This document shows positions 49,401 to 60,996 of a DNA stretch of 64,000 nucleotides, piece by piece. Made by a program: the position numbers and the translations under genes. The notes under the pieces were generated by a model, which saw only the letters and a list, made by a program, of their open reading frames with translations, did no database searches and was not told the DNA's origin. Source of the stretch: Pycnopodia helianthoides (lineage: Eukaryota; Echinodermata; Asteroidea; Forcipulatida; Asteriidae). Each line of letters begins with the position of its first letter. Positions within the stretch are counted from its first letter, which is position 1. The DNA lies in assembly GCA_032158295.1 (NCBI GenBank), contig CM063248.1, positions 13,220,657 through 13,284,656 of the forward strand, read 5' to 3'.

Positions 49401-52400
49401 AATGGTGTACAATATGCAACAATTTGCTGTTATTCCTGCCCACATCGTCTAACTCCAGAGCTGACATTTTGAGGAGAATACGCAACATTTTAGATTTAGA
49501 TAACACCAAAGTATTCCCAAATTCACATGAAATGCTGAGGGTGAAAGTCATCCAGCTGCAGAATTTAAGGCTGCAGGAACATGTTCATGCAAGGGCCAGG
49601 CCATATCTTTATATGCTACTTATATTATTAGCACTTGTCCATTACACTGCTATATCACAATAAAATTCCAAACAATCGGATGAAAATGAAGAAAAAAGTT
49701 CTCGTCTACAAATTGAATATATAACATGGCAAAAACCATGCAGATTATTGGTCCACTCGCTGTGACAATAACATACCATAACGGAACCATAACATACACA
49801 CGAATGCCATTATTTTTGTTGGTAACTACTCACATCGCAGGACGCTCAGCAAGCATAACACACGGTACAAATAACACGGTACATAACACACGGTCATAAT
49901 GAGGGAAGCTCGTGATTGGACGTCAAAAATGAATCATTCATTTATTTCCCATCCTGCGTTGTCTGCAATAGGTCCGATTAAATATTTGAATATTCATGAT
50001 CTGCATACCAGCATATCCGAGAGCCCCCCCCCCCCCCCCCCCCGTTTTTCGTCCAATACTGGACGGTGAAAAGAGAAAAAACATTAAACCCGGTTGTTAC
50101 AGACCCTACAAGGCTGTCGGCCTGACGGCCTCCGCATGCGGAAAGTAATACGAGTGCAGATGACCTGCGCACAGTAGTAGTACGGGCATCGTGCTATGTG
50201 TGATACACACATTACGCACAGTGCTATGTATAGGCAACGGGTGGGTTTTACGGCGTCTTTTTCGGAGTGAAAACTGCGACTGCCTTGAGCAAGGCTATGC
50301 TGGAATTGAATACCATTCAATAATTCCTAACCCCAAATACATGTATGCCAAAATACATGAAATACTTATATTGCAACGTTTGCCGGCAGCAATTGTTAAC
50401 GAGTCGTTCTTTCACGAAAGGTGTGTGTCATTCCGCCATAGGGAAATATACAGGTATACCACCACACCCTACCCCCACCCCAATTTTATATCAAATTCAC
50501 ACTGAACTCGGAGACCACATATTTTGAAGTAAAAAATCAGGAAATCCAGAAAAATCCGGAAGATTCTCATGCCTGAGGTATACAGTAAAGTAAATTCAAA
50601 AGACGACTTCCTACCTGCTGGTACAGGCACAGTGACTTTCTTGCGTTGCATAGTGGTCCCTGCACCTCTACATGTCATACATGGTACAGTAATTAAAACA
50701 CGACTCCCTCGACATTGTCTGCAGGTTGTTCGCATAACAAAAGGACCAGTGTTGATTGTTTCCTGTACAAATAGACAAATAATCTTTTTATGACTACGTC
50801 ATGGTAAGGAGGAGAAATTAATCTCAAATAGGTTTAAGGTAATTGTTGGGAAAAGTATAAGTTCAGAGAAGAGCAAAGTTCGAGATACAATGTACTGTAG
50901 TAGAGTCTTGATGTTTCCAACAGTGTGCTCTTAAAAGCCAAAAAATGTTTACTGAATTTGACGCAAAAAAAACAAACAAAACAAAAGTGTTAAATACCAA
51001 TTAACCTTTTTGATTCAAAATAGTAAATTGATCTGAAGACTACAAGTGTCATGAATTCATTGACATTTGATCCAAGACTGAACATGGGATCTCAAAGTGG
51101 GCTGGTCATCATTATAAATCAGGAAACAAAAAAACAAAAAAAATATTATTTTAGTAGTATCTCATGTTTCCTGCAAGAATGAGAGATAATAGTCCTATTT
51201 TGTGTTCATACTGGATAGTAAATGCTGTGCACTTTATTTTGAATTTATGGAATGACTCGTAGTTCTCTTGGATTGACGCCTTGGAATTACCAAGGTACCA
51301 AGATGTACAAATCCTATGGAATTCGGGTTAGAAGAACTTTAAGAAAAAGAAGAAAAAGAAGAAAAAAGGAGGAGCAGAAGAAAAAAGTAGCTACAAAAAC
51401 AACTTCAGGCTTTTAAAGGAACATTACAGAATTGGTAAGAAAAAAACTTGTAAAATATACTTTTTGATCACAGATTTACATAAAACTTACACGGTCTAAT
51501 GATGATGATAGTAGAAAACATCCCTCAAAATATTTCTGTCTGAAATGCCATATTTGATGAGAAATGAATAAACTAACTTTCCGATTGGAGTTTATCACTC
51601 AGTGAGCGTTATAATCATTTGTTGAATCTATATGATTTCATGCAAATGTGTAATTGGTTTTTTACTATTTTCTCATGACCCAGATGGCCGATCGATCTCA
51701 AACTTCTACAGGTTTGTCAGTTTATGTATATGGTGGATTACATAAAGTGCTTACACTGCCAGCAACTGTAATGTTCCTTTACGGAAAGCATGCTTGGAAA
51801 CTTTCCTTCCTATCTGGCCTATAATGGTTATTTTACCATTAACACAAAAGTTTTGGGGTTAGACCTTACCTGCCCTGTTCCATTGCAGTGGTGACAACGG
51901 ACTATTTTAGTGCCTGGTTCAGCTCTGTTTCCTTTACAACGATCACAAGCATCTTCCATGGAAACACTCACTTCTTTGTTAATTCCTCTTGCAGCCTCAC
52001 TAAATGTTAGATCCATCATAACCTTAAATACATTCAGTCAAACCAAAAAAAACACAGGTGTAACTTCAAACATTATCCTTGATTTATTTAATGTATAAGG
52101 TCTTGAGATTTCCTAATTGTGTCTTAAAGTTAGACAGTTGCTAACAAATACACCAGATGGCTTCTGAATAATGTTTCATAAGAACAACACTTAAATACTA
52201 ACTTTACTTTAAATGTTTTAAGTACTGAAGTCTCAGTTATTCTATCCACCTAGCAAGATGATACCACACTCACATGTCACAGGTCAAATATATCACATTG
52301 CTACCAGAGTAAGTAGCCTTTGTTATCAGTCAATAATTATTTTTCAATTAAGCATTAGCATTTTGAACACCAAATAATGTGATTTTTGTGTACTAAGAGC

Positions 52401-55400
52401 TGATTGGGTGATTGCAAGCATACAAACAAAAAACTACATTGTACCTGTACAACAAAGAGTCTAGTAAATGAGGGTTTACATAAACCTTTGGAAAATTTAC
52501 TGGTTGATAATATATAACACCACTAATTGTTATACCTCGGTAACAAATTGTGAAGTTTTATTGGTCGAGAACCAATCATGTGATGTCATACAAAAACGCA
52601 TGTACCATGGCTATTGATGCGCACAACGCATGACGCACAGCGCCAGAGGGTAACATGAGTTGGTCAATTTCCAGCGCTTTGTACAAAACAATACGGGTTC
52701 GAGGGAACAGTGAAGAATTGTTGCTCATTAATGAACAACTGTTCATCTGCTTATTAGACTAGTGGTTTATACTTCGTCGTAATAATGTTTGAAGATGACA
52801 CCAGAACTTCGAGAAGAGGAATAATAATGTTACCAAGGTATAACAAAACGATTGTTGCACGCTGTGACGGGGGGTCCATGGGTTTGTACACCCTCGGGGG
52901 AAAATGGCACCCCAGGCGAAGCCTCGGGTGCCATTTTCCCCCTCGGGTGTACAAAACACCATGGACGAAGCCTCGGGTGCCATTTTCCCCCGAGGGTGTA
53001 CAAAACACCATGGACCCCCCGTCACAGCGTGCAACAATTGTATAAGGGATATTAGTTTATGGAAGCATACATGTATGATCTCACCTCATGACCTCTGTCA
53101 AAACCCCCAAACACTGAATCCCCAAAGGATGTCCCGCTATTGCCTCCTCCAAATCCAGCATTACCAAAGATCTTCCTGAAGAGTTCCTCTGGATCAATAT
53201 TTGTTTGTTGCCATTGACCTTGCTGGAATCCACCTCCGCTACCTCCAAACCCAGTTGCTCCCATTGTATCATATTCACGCCTCCTACTTTCATCACCTAA
53301 TACCTAAATCATAGAACGCATTCAGTTATTGTAAGTTATAAGGTTACTGACATCATATTATGGTAAATGCCTTCAATCCTTGATGTAGAAAGGAACATGT
53401 AATGATGTAATTTGGTACATGTAGGTTAAGAATACCAACAAACCCTTCCTTACTGGAGCCACACTCTTCAAATTACTAGACCTGTTGGGCGCAATCTTTG
53501 AAGACGGCCAAATTAAAAATGTGCGCGCATGCAGTTTTTTTAACTAAAGTCTGCCCACCAACCAAGAAAAATAAAAATTGCATAGCTGAGGCTTGAAATT
53601 TACACAATACATACAACCCTTTGGTACACAGTGGCTGATGATTAAATAGCATTGCTGGCATGGTTGTTGTCATCTTTAGGCTAGAGACAAAAATGGGATG
53701 CATTTGACTTTCAAACGAATTGTAAAATTATTGTTATTATTTTTTTTAACAGACAGTTTATTTATAAAAACAGGGGTCTCTCCTTTGTCCTGCACTTTGT
53801 CACAAGAAATTTAGAACTTACAGTTTGTGAGCAACCGTTTTTTGACATTCTTCTCAAATTTTGGAAAAAAGCATCGCTTCAGACAGAAGATAAGATCCAG
53901 CAGAACGCTACTTTGAACTTGCCCTTTTACCGTCTTGAGGTAAATTCTCTTCATACAGCATATATTTCATGACATGTGGTGAGGATTATGGTTGAACAAC
54001 AAAGATCGCGGGGTGTTTAGAGTTTGCGTCCAAGCTACTCTATGCAAATTTTAAAGTTATGCAAGGAAACTAAGTTTGCGCCATCACAAAGTTGCACACG
54101 CGTAAGTTAAAAAAAATATATTCAATGACTGCGCCAAACAGACCTATACACTTAATTTACAAAGTTGATTCACTTTGTAAGGAAATTAGTGTCTTTATTT
54201 ATACAAATAATGGCTAAAAACAAATTCTATGAAAAATACACACATGACAGGTGTGTGAAGTTTTAACTTTGATTGTCAATCGCAGGGTTTGTCCTCAACA
54301 TGTACTAGTCATCCTGACTTTATACTACAATGAGTTAAATCCACATGATCTTTATCTTAAATACAATCATTCAGACCTGCAACTGTTTTGTTGCTTGTTT
54401 GTTTGTTTGTTTGTTTGTTTGTTATTGTAGATGGGGGATGGAGGGGGATAATTAGACACAGATGCATTCTACAGACAGGGATGTTCCACAAGGAATTCTG
54501 TGTACAGAGTCTTTATGAAATGTTAAGTACAGGGAAAAAGATTGTCAAATAAGATGCATCATGCATCCCTGTGGATGTCTATGTGTTTTCCTTTTCTTTG
54601 TACACAATATTCTTTGTGGAACATTCCTTGCTTTAGAACTGTATGGAGACTGAATATAGGGACTTAAGCTCCATGTATAAATTGAATATCAACTTCTCAG
54701 AGTATGACATCATGTTTGGTTACAATATATTTGATTAAAATTTACTTTTTAATTACTTGATTATCAGCGGCAAGCAATACATAAATTTAAAAAAGTGTTT
54801 AAATTAAATAATACTCCCTTTAATCAGTCATTCAAGAATTTGGAGAATTTTATGGAGAGGATAGAATTTAAATTGCTTTGAATAGGGGCAAGACAGTTTG
54901 ACAGATAGTTTTCATTAAGGAACTCTGAATCTTCATAACAGACCGATTATAATCACTTTTTCTGTATCCAAATCTTCTTTGTGGTTTTTGATTTTCTGTG
55001 CTGTATCTTCCCTATCTTTTAGTAACTTTTGTATTTTCTATTCTTATATTTAATGAATTAGTCATTACCTAATCCGTTTTCTAAAGCATTTCTTATTCAT
55101 GCTTTGAAGACGAAGAAATGACCTCACAAGCTCAAATTGAGCCCTCACTGAGTCAAAAGTAAAGCCATTGCTGGTTGAGAGTTGTGCGTGGTGCGTACAA
55201 CATGCACATTTCCATGGTTTGACTTCGACCATGGCAACCTTGCATGTATGCATGGGGTCTATTAACAATGAATAGTACCAAAAGAAAGATTTCTTCAACA
55301 ATGGCTATACAGAGAATTTTTTTCTTATAGTTTGGTGAAAACAAACTATTCCGTTGAGTCTGTGCGTAAGCCTTAACTATATTATTTTCTGAGACAACTT

Positions 55401-58400
55401 ATCATTACAAATACAAACCTCATATGCTTCAGCTAGTTCTGCAAATTTCTTGGCAGCTTCTTTGTTATTTTTGTTCTTGTCTGGATGATACTTCTTTGCT
55501 AACTAAAACAAAAGAGAAACATGATAATGCATTAAATACAATGCCTAGTTTATACATGTCAGTAACACTTTGATAAAGCTGGAAACTTCCAAAAGCTCCA
55601 ATGAAGAAAATAAAAATGCATGATATAAACATGTTTTTCATATCAACTGTCTTAGCTGCAACATGAACACCAAATAACTAAGTAAATTCAAAAACTTACT
55701 TTACAGTTCACATGTATGCTCAGTAATAAAGTAATAATGAAAAATATGTCCATTTACTCTAAATCCATATCAAAATGCAAGACTGCATTGCACTGTAATG
55801 CATAATTGACTTTGCATACTCTACGTACAGGTAAATGTTCTTCTTATAAATACTTAGCATTTCTTTGTTTATTGTACATGCAATTAACATACTTAACTCT
55901 TTGCTCATACCTCATAGTACGCCTTTTTTATATCCTTTTGTGAGGCATTCTTTGGAACTCCAAGGACTTTGTATGGATCAGTCAAAGCTGAGAAAGATGA
56001 ACTTGTGTGAATCAGTCTGGTGGATGCACTATGAATGTCATACCCTGAATGAAAAACAACAACAATAACAGCATTGATTATCCTGATGATGACTACAGCT
56101 GGCTAGTCAAAAACCAGTGTTGGAGCAGAGTTCTCAAATCGGAGTACCGAGTACTCCAAGTCCAAGTACCTGTGAATAAGTCTGGTTCCAAGTCCAAGTA
56201 CCGAGTATGAGTTCATTCAGAACCGAATACAGGGCAGAGTCTGATCTAAGTCATGTGCAACACACATAAGGCCCCCCCAAAAAAGGGTTCTGTTCCCGCT
56301 TCCCCGACCGACCCTAGTTTTACGCCGCAACCCTAAACTTTTTATTCGGCCTTTTAAAAAAAACGGGGGAAAACAGAAAAAAAACAAAAAAACAAAAACA
56401 AAAACCTATTTTACCTGGAAGAAAATGTCTGACTTTTACCAATTTACCATGTTTTAGGCAACATTTGAAACAAAAACCAGAACATATCAAGAAGAATTTA
56501 CAGATATCTCCATGATCCAACGACTATGAGCAAAAAATACCCACAGTTCAATGCGCAGCACGCACGTGTGTACACGGCGCTGTGTGAAGCACATTCCACA
56601 GGTTTGCGCAATCTGCAGATTGTGCACATTTTTGCAAAATCAGCCGCTTGAACTGCCAATCTAGAGAGCGCAAACTAAAGATTGTTAATTTGCAAGGTCG
56701 GGCAGATTAACTGCCAAATCTGCAGAGTGCAAACTGCAGTTTGCGCGCAATTTTGCCTAATTTGTTGTGCAAAAAAAATATGCATGTTTTGTACTTATGG
56801 GGCTAGTATTAAAGGAACATTACAGAATTGGTTTTTGCTAACAAAACAGTTGCTGGCAGTGTAAGCACTTTATGTAATCCACCGTATATATAAACTGACA
56901 AACCTGTAGAAGTTTGAGATCGATCAGCCATCTGGGTCACGAGAAAATAGTGAAAAACCGATTACAAATTTGCATGTGTTTTACAATGGATGAATATAAC
57001 GCTCATGAGCGATAAACTCCAATCGGAAATTAGTTTGATTCATTTCTCATCAAATATGGCATTTCAGCCAGAAATATTTCTAGGGATGTTTTCTACTATC
57101 ATCATCATTAGACGGTGTAAGTTTTATGTAAATCTGTGATCAAAAGTATATTTTACAATTACCAATTCTGTAATGTTCCTTAAGTATAATGAGGGAGTAA
57201 GTGAAATCATGGAGGTCCAGAACATGGAATCACAAGTTCAACCTCCCCTCAGCAATGAGAACATACTGTAGTGAAAAACCAAAATGATTCCAGAGTATTG
57301 GTACTATGATTATAATGATTATGAAGATGATTCTGCTTGACTGGCTAGAGATACAGTGAGGTAAATGAACACTGCGAATAACTAGCAATTCAAAACAATA
57401 CCATAGGCCTACTGGCCCCATTAGTATGGAAAAGGTGAACCCTTAGCCTCAGTGCCAGCCCATTAAATCAGTCAGCTTACATCGGAGTGCATCCCCTACA
57501 AGTGGGTCTGCAGTTTTAACCAATTAAATGTGTCCGCTTACCTCTTACTCATGGCTTCCCTGAATTGAAATTACTAACTTTTTAAAAAGTTATTGCAAAT
57601 AATCTTTTGAAATTTGCTTAGAATTATACTTCCCTATTATTCGCAGCCATTTTGGATAGACCCACAATGCCATTTAAAAATATGTCACCGGGGGTCAAGG
57701 GTGCAAACAAAACTCAATAGGCTGTTTTATGTAACACTAACTTAACAGTTACAGCTAAGCAAACTGCATGAAGGCGAGTACCACACAGACACAGACTGGA
57801 GTCTGACAAAGTGAATGCATCAAACTGTATACACATTACATTTCCAGCTGCTCGCTTAAAGTTAGTGGTGATTTTGAGATGGTTTTGTGGCTCCATTCCA
57901 AAATAGCCACGAAGTATAATTTCTTAGCAAATTGGAAAAAAATCATAACTTTTAAAAAGTCACAATATTAACCACAAGGATCACTTTTGAAAAAGGTTGG
58001 TAATTTCAACAGCCGAAGCACAGTTCAGAGAAGCAAGTGAGTGGACACATCGTCACAGGTTTCACGAAGTGGCGTTTTACTCAGAAGGGATTTTTATGAA
58101 AATTTGTTTAGTCACTATTTGGACTGCAAATATATTTATCTTTTATTATACCAAATTTGTTTTGCAAATAAAGTAAACAACTATTTATAAAAATCTAAAT
58201 AAGTTAACGTTTTTTGTTTCCACAAAGTGACACATTGCATACGGGCAATCTGGCATATCTGTTGACTGGCCAAGAGCGTGTCACATGGTGTTGTGTATTT
58301 TTACTCTTGTAAACGTTCACTGACCAAACAAACTATTTAACGAACTATTCAACAATAGCCTAGCGACCGATGGACTAGTGAATGGATAATACCCTGGTAC

Positions 58401-59365
58401 GGTCCTACTAAAAGCTGACAACACGCCGACAATGCCGACAACAAGTCCAGAGTAAGGTATTTGAAACTTGTTGTCGGCATGTTGTCGGCACTCTGGACTT
58501 GTTGTCGGCGTGTTGTCGGCTTTTAGTAGGACCCCCTGGTACCCTGACTACATTGACTTCAAACATTGATTTAAACGAGCTGCTTGACAACCTCGAACCC
58601 GGTGTAATGAACAAAATGTGTGCATTTGAAATACGGTTTAGAGAACGAACGTAACAGCAGTAGTCTGGTACCCTCTTATTTTGTCAAAACTCGGTATTTC
58701 AACGTAAGATTTTACAGTTCTTGTTTGACGATTGATCATGTTGATTGCCCCGTATGTAAAGTTTTTTAATTGTGTTATAAGTATACAGCTAGAATCAAAG
58801 GAAGAGGTGTTATAAAACAAATATTGACTGCTTTGTCTCGTGGCGTAGTAAAACTAGTCACTCTCGGTGATTCCCGGAGCCACCCATCTTCCCTCGCCCT
58901 TGGCTTCGCCTCTGGGGTCGGGAAGATAGGCTGCTCCGGCGGGGATCACCTCGAGTGACTAGTTTTACTATGGCTACGCCACTCGAAGCAGTCAATAATA
59001 CTACTACATGGACACATTTGTTTGGTTTCAAACGCCGACGCGCCCATATGGGATGTGCCCCGGTTCATACTTTAATTCAACAATTCATTAACTGGCATGC
59101 TTGGCCACTGCAAGTCTAGGCACGAGTGCAAGTGGGCCGTGCGTGTTAGCCGACAACTCAATCAATCAAATAAAAAAATAATGTAGTTGGTACTATTATT
59201 TTTACCATCAAATGGTTTTCCAATGCAAGTCCGTAACAGACTACTCCTGCCATCAGACCCTTGTGTCCTAAGCGTCTTCTTGTGTACAACTGTGCATCTC
59301 CAGCATGCAAGTGATGGTTGGAATTTGTGGAAGTTTCTTGGTAGAAATCGCACTGCAGTCGCCAT
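43334..59365 (-). CDS. Mitochondrial type I DnaJ co-chaperone, DNAJA3/Tid1-like, whole gene
   Basis: Ten coding exons with GT-AG introns join to 463 residues; human DNAJA3 is about 480. The protein should stimulate mitochondrial Hsp70 ATPase and bind unfolded clients. Order: Arg/Lys-rich N-terminus without acidic residues up to 37 (likely mitochondrial presequence); J domain (about 76-139) with HPD at 104-106; Gly/Phe-rich linker with [11 protein letters not shown] (about 141-199); zinc region with CxxC at 225-228, 242-245, 264-267 and 278-281; C-terminal substrate domains with [14 protein letters not shown] and [16 protein letters not shown]; tail [13 protein letters not shown]. Motifs 1 and 3 lack the last Gly of CxxCxGxG. 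Every exon junction was checked for phase. Introns hold MITEs and a minisatellite but no other gene I can support. It converges with the protocadherin. Confidence 0.95.
44397..44638. repeat. 27-bp GC-rich minisatellite, nine units, in DnaJ intron 9
   Basis: Units of 'ggccatcccggacgccatgc' plus 'acagttt' repeat in register; the first two units read 'gagttt' and the last 'acaattt'. The length 27 is a multiple of three and several frames are stop-free, so long frames appear on both strands (for example QFGHPGRHA or HGVRDGQTV repeats). Splice context places it in an intron. It is much richer in GC than its surroundings. Confidence 0.9.
45195..45292 (-). CDS. DnaJ exon 9 (post-domain helix)
   Basis: [20 protein letters not shown] then [13 protein letters not shown], matching the post-domain segment of DNAJA3. 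Acceptor TTTTTTCTCTCAG, donor GTAAGT, ends phase 1. Exon 10 and the candidate exon at 42500-42657 both fit this phase. Confidence 0.92.
46923..47038 (-). CDS. DnaJ exon 8 (C-terminal domain II)
   Basis: [20 protein letters not shown] then [18 protein letters not shown]. Ends with two bases (AT), donor GTAAGT. Reading on into the intron would hit TAA at once. Confidence 0.95.
48258..48451 (-). CDS. DnaJ exon 7 (C-terminal domain I-II)
   Basis: Completes [20 protein letters not shown], then [20 protein letters not shown] and [17 protein letters not shown], the substrate-binding beta domains. Ends phase 0, donor GTAAGT. Confidence 0.95.
50615..50762 (-). CDS. DnaJ exon 6 (zinc motifs 3 and 4)
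   Basis: 49 codons plus one base: [20 protein letters not shown], then CMTCRGAG and KKVTVPVPA. Motif 3 reads CRQCRGSR and lacks the last Gly; motif 4 is canonical. Donor GTAGGA, phase 1. Confidence 0.95.
51417..51778. mobile_element. TTAA-flanked MITE, family A, copy 2 (inverted), DnaJ intron 5
   Basis: AGGAACATTACAGAATTGG is at the left. The right end is shortened to CAACTGTAATGTTCCT. The left flank is TTAA (51413-51416); the right flank has decayed to TTAC. The 'ttacactgccagcaactg' word is near the right end, so this copy is inverted relative to copies 1 and 3. It lies about 90 bp from exon 5. Confidence 0.85.
51870..52022 (-). CDS. DnaJ exon 5 (zinc motifs 1 and 2)
   Basis: 51 codons: [20 protein letters not shown], then CDRCKGNR...[17 protein letters not shown]. 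Motif 1 is CxxCxGNR instead of CxxCxGxG; motif 2 is canonical. Donor GTAAGG, phase 0 on both sides. Confidence 0.95.
52528..52845. mobile_element. TIR element in DnaJ intron 4
   Basis: The left end TGTTATACCTCGGTAACA is the inverse of the right end TGTTACCAAGGTATAACA with one mismatch. The interior is non-coding, about 318 bp. It abuts the GC-rich palindrome at 52851-53039; the two may be one composite element. Confidence 0.6.
52851..53039. mobile_element. GC-rich palindrome in DnaJ intron 4
   Basis: The arms ATTGTTGCACGCTGTGACGG and its inverse (about 53021-53039) enclose nested inverted copies of 'GTACACCCTCGGGGGAAAAT'. The phrase 'ggcgaagcctcgggtgccat' and variants recurs. Almost the whole 189 bp can fold on itself. 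Non-coding; the ORFs across it are artefacts of the palindrome. Confidence 0.8.
53085..53303 (-). CDS. DnaJ exon 4 (end of J domain, Gly/Phe linker)
   Basis: 73 codons: [12 protein letters not shown] ends the J domain. A Gly/Gln/Phe-rich linker follows, with [13 protein letters not shown], a conserved DNAJA3 segment. Donor GTGAGA, phase 0 on both sides. A foldback element lies only about 45 bp beyond the donor. Confidence 0.95.
54393..54423. repeat. (GTTT)n microsatellite in DnaJ intron 3
   Basis: About seven perfect GTTT units. Simple sequence; the rest of this 2.1-kb intron shows nothing recognisable. Confidence 0.9.
55419..55502 (-). CDS. DnaJ exon 3 (HPD loop and helix III)
   Basis: 28 codons: [20 protein letters not shown] then AELAEAYE. 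The HPD tripeptide that contacts Hsp70 is intact. Acceptor TTTTGTTTTAG, donor GTTTGT, phase 0 on both sides. Confidence 0.95.
55911..56044 (-). CDS. DnaJ exon 2 (start of J domain)
   Basis: The acceptor TTTTTCATTCAG leads into [10 protein letters not shown], then [20 protein letters not shown], helices I and early II of the J domain. Ends phase 0 at GAG, donor GTATGA. Residues 54-98. Confidence 0.93.
56823..57179. mobile_element. TTAA-flanked MITE, family A, copy 3, DnaJ intron 1
   Basis: AGGAACATTACAGAATTGG at the left and its inverse at the right, with TTAA at 56819-56822 and about 57180-57183. It has the same orientation as copy 1 and strong internal similarity to it. Non-coding. Confidence 0.85.
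58401..58533. mobile_element. Foldback element with 9-bp target duplication, DnaJ intron 1
   Basis: The arms GGTCCTACTAAAAGC and GCTTTTAGTAGGACC enclose repeated 'GCCGACAACA' words, so nearly all 133 bp folds back. The 9-bp direct repeat CCCTGGTAC flanks it (58392-58400 and 58534-58542). A 9-bp duplication is typical of Mutator-like elements (family knowledge). Non-coding. Confidence 0.85.
58821..58999. mobile_element. Foldback element in DnaJ intron 1
   Basis: The left arm ATATTGACTGCTTTG...GTGGCGTAGTAAAACTAGTC and the right arm GACTAGTTTTACTATGGCTA...GAAGCAGTCAATAAT are inverted matches with a few mismatches. The loop contains 'cttccctcgcccttggcttc'. About 180 bp, ending some 210 bp from the exon 1 donor. 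Confidence 0.75.
59206..59365 (-). CDS. DnaJ exon 1 (start, presequence)
   Basis: The ATG at 59365-59363 starts [15 protein letters not shown], basic and without acidic residues, as expected of a mitochondrial presequence. It ends in phase 1 after FDG's first base, with donor GTAAAA. A longer overlapping frame from 59460 is in a different phase and does not join exon 2. Confidence 0.85.
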
Positions 59366-60030
59366 GCTTGCTGCTGAAGGTTATCTAAAAGCTGTTTTAG
59401 ATGGTACACCGACGATTTATAGTAAGTGCTTGGTAACGGGGCGTCCAGAAACCATACCACCTCCTTCGACGTTTTCGTTGCCAGTGACAGCCATAGCCGT
59501 AGCCAAAGTAGGCCATTTTTTCAGAACTACGGCTTCGGATTGGGTTCCAGCTTCGGCCTCGTAAAGCGCTTAGCAGGAATGCAAGAACTGAGTACACCTT
59601 TTTTCTTTTTTCTGTCAATTTATTTATCATCCCGTCTCGGAATTCTTTTTTCTGTCAATTTGTTTATTATCCCGTCTCGGAATCCAAAAAGGAGTACTTG
59701 TTCAAAATAATATAAAACTCCCTAGTTTGGCCCTGAAACTTTGAATGACCGACACAACACTCACAAAGCGAGGATTATTCCTCAAGCGCGGGGGGGGGGC
59801 ACCACATTTGTCTAATGTTGACCAACATATCTAGTTCGTGCCGTGACCCCATGTGCCAGTGGTTTATGTACCCGTACACCTCATGACCAAGTTCGATACT
59901 TGTTGGGCTCATAGACAACGATGTATAAGTTAACTGCATGCAGTAACACCGATTACATACACCGATTCTTTTATGATTGTTACCGTGGCACCTTTTGCTG
60001 TGTGGATCAATTTGTTCTACGAGACGAACC
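59366..60030. other. DnaJ upstream region, likely holds the promoter
   Basis: No TATA box is evident near the DnaJ start. A 40-bp tandem duplication of 'tctgtcaatt...cccgtctcgg' lies at 59605-59684, and a G-run at 59790. The overlapping open frames on both strands around 59400-59710 have no recognised domain. The transcription start cannot be placed. Confidence 0.35.
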
Positions 60031-60359
60031 AGCAAGCTAAGCGCAAAGCCCTGCGGCGTGGGGCCCGGGCCCGCTTTAGGGCCCCGGAAAAAATTAACAT
60101 TAGGTGCTCTCTGGTGCAAACTAGGACACGTCAGAGGCGTAGTTGAACATTTGCCTTTTAATCATTGTTTGGAAAACTGGTCGGCTAATATAAGTGGGCC
60201 CCACGCTAGCCGTTTATACAGAAACAGCACTCTTATGCAAGAACGAGTAAACGCAAAGCCTTTACAGCGTGGGTTTTCGGGGCCCGCCTTAGGGCCATGG
60301 GAAATTGTTTAAACAATTATGCTCTCTGGTGCAATCTGGGATATTTCAAATGCGTTTAA

Positions 60360-60648
60360 AGGCACTGGACACGTTTGGTTATTAGCCTACTCAAAACAAA
60401 TATTAGCTTAAAAACTTACTTGTTAACGAGCAACGGAGAGCGTTTTGAGAAGTCTTTTATTATGCACATGAAAGCACACAATTTTGTGCAACGAGGGTGG
60501 TTTTTCATTTTTTTCTTTTCTTTTCTTGTAGCTGCGATGACCAATTGAGTCCAAATTTTCACAAATTTGTTATTTTATGCATTATGATGGGATACACCAA
60601 GTGATAATACTGGGTTTTGACAATTGTTACCAAAGGTGTCCAGTGCCT
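60360..60648. mobile_element. TTAA-flanked MITE, family B, copy 1
   Basis: AGGCACTGGACACGTTTGG at the left and CCAAAGGTGTCCAGTGCCT at the right form inverted ends, flanked by TTAA (60356-60359 and 60649-60652). About 289 bp, non-coding. Confidence 0.88.
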
Positions 60649-60996
60649 TTAACACATTATTTTTACCCAGGTATATAGAAAATTGGCTTTATTTGTCTCT
60701 TAGCAATACATGATTGTTTGCCTTTTTAAAATTTATTTATTTATTTTTATTTAAAGGGAGGTTTAGTCGGCAAGTAATAGGGGGACACAAGCTTGCCATT
60801 TATGTAGAAACAGCAATATACAGTATGTACCTGCAAGTATATAGCTTACGCGATTTTATGTGAAGAATGAGCGCGTGCGAAACCTTCACTGCGTGGGGTC
60901 CGGAGAAAAAATATAATATTATTAGATGCTCTCTGGAGCAATCTAGGACATTTCAGACTCAGAGGCGTTTTACCCATAATTTTTTACCTAGTTTAA

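Noticed and set aside
49349..49663. 104-codon plus-strand frame inside DnaJ intron 6
   Set aside because: No domain or splice evidence; antisense to an intron.
59397..59710. Divergent gene opposite the DnaJ promoter
   Set aside because: Frames on both strands there show no conserved features and overlap a short tandem duplication.
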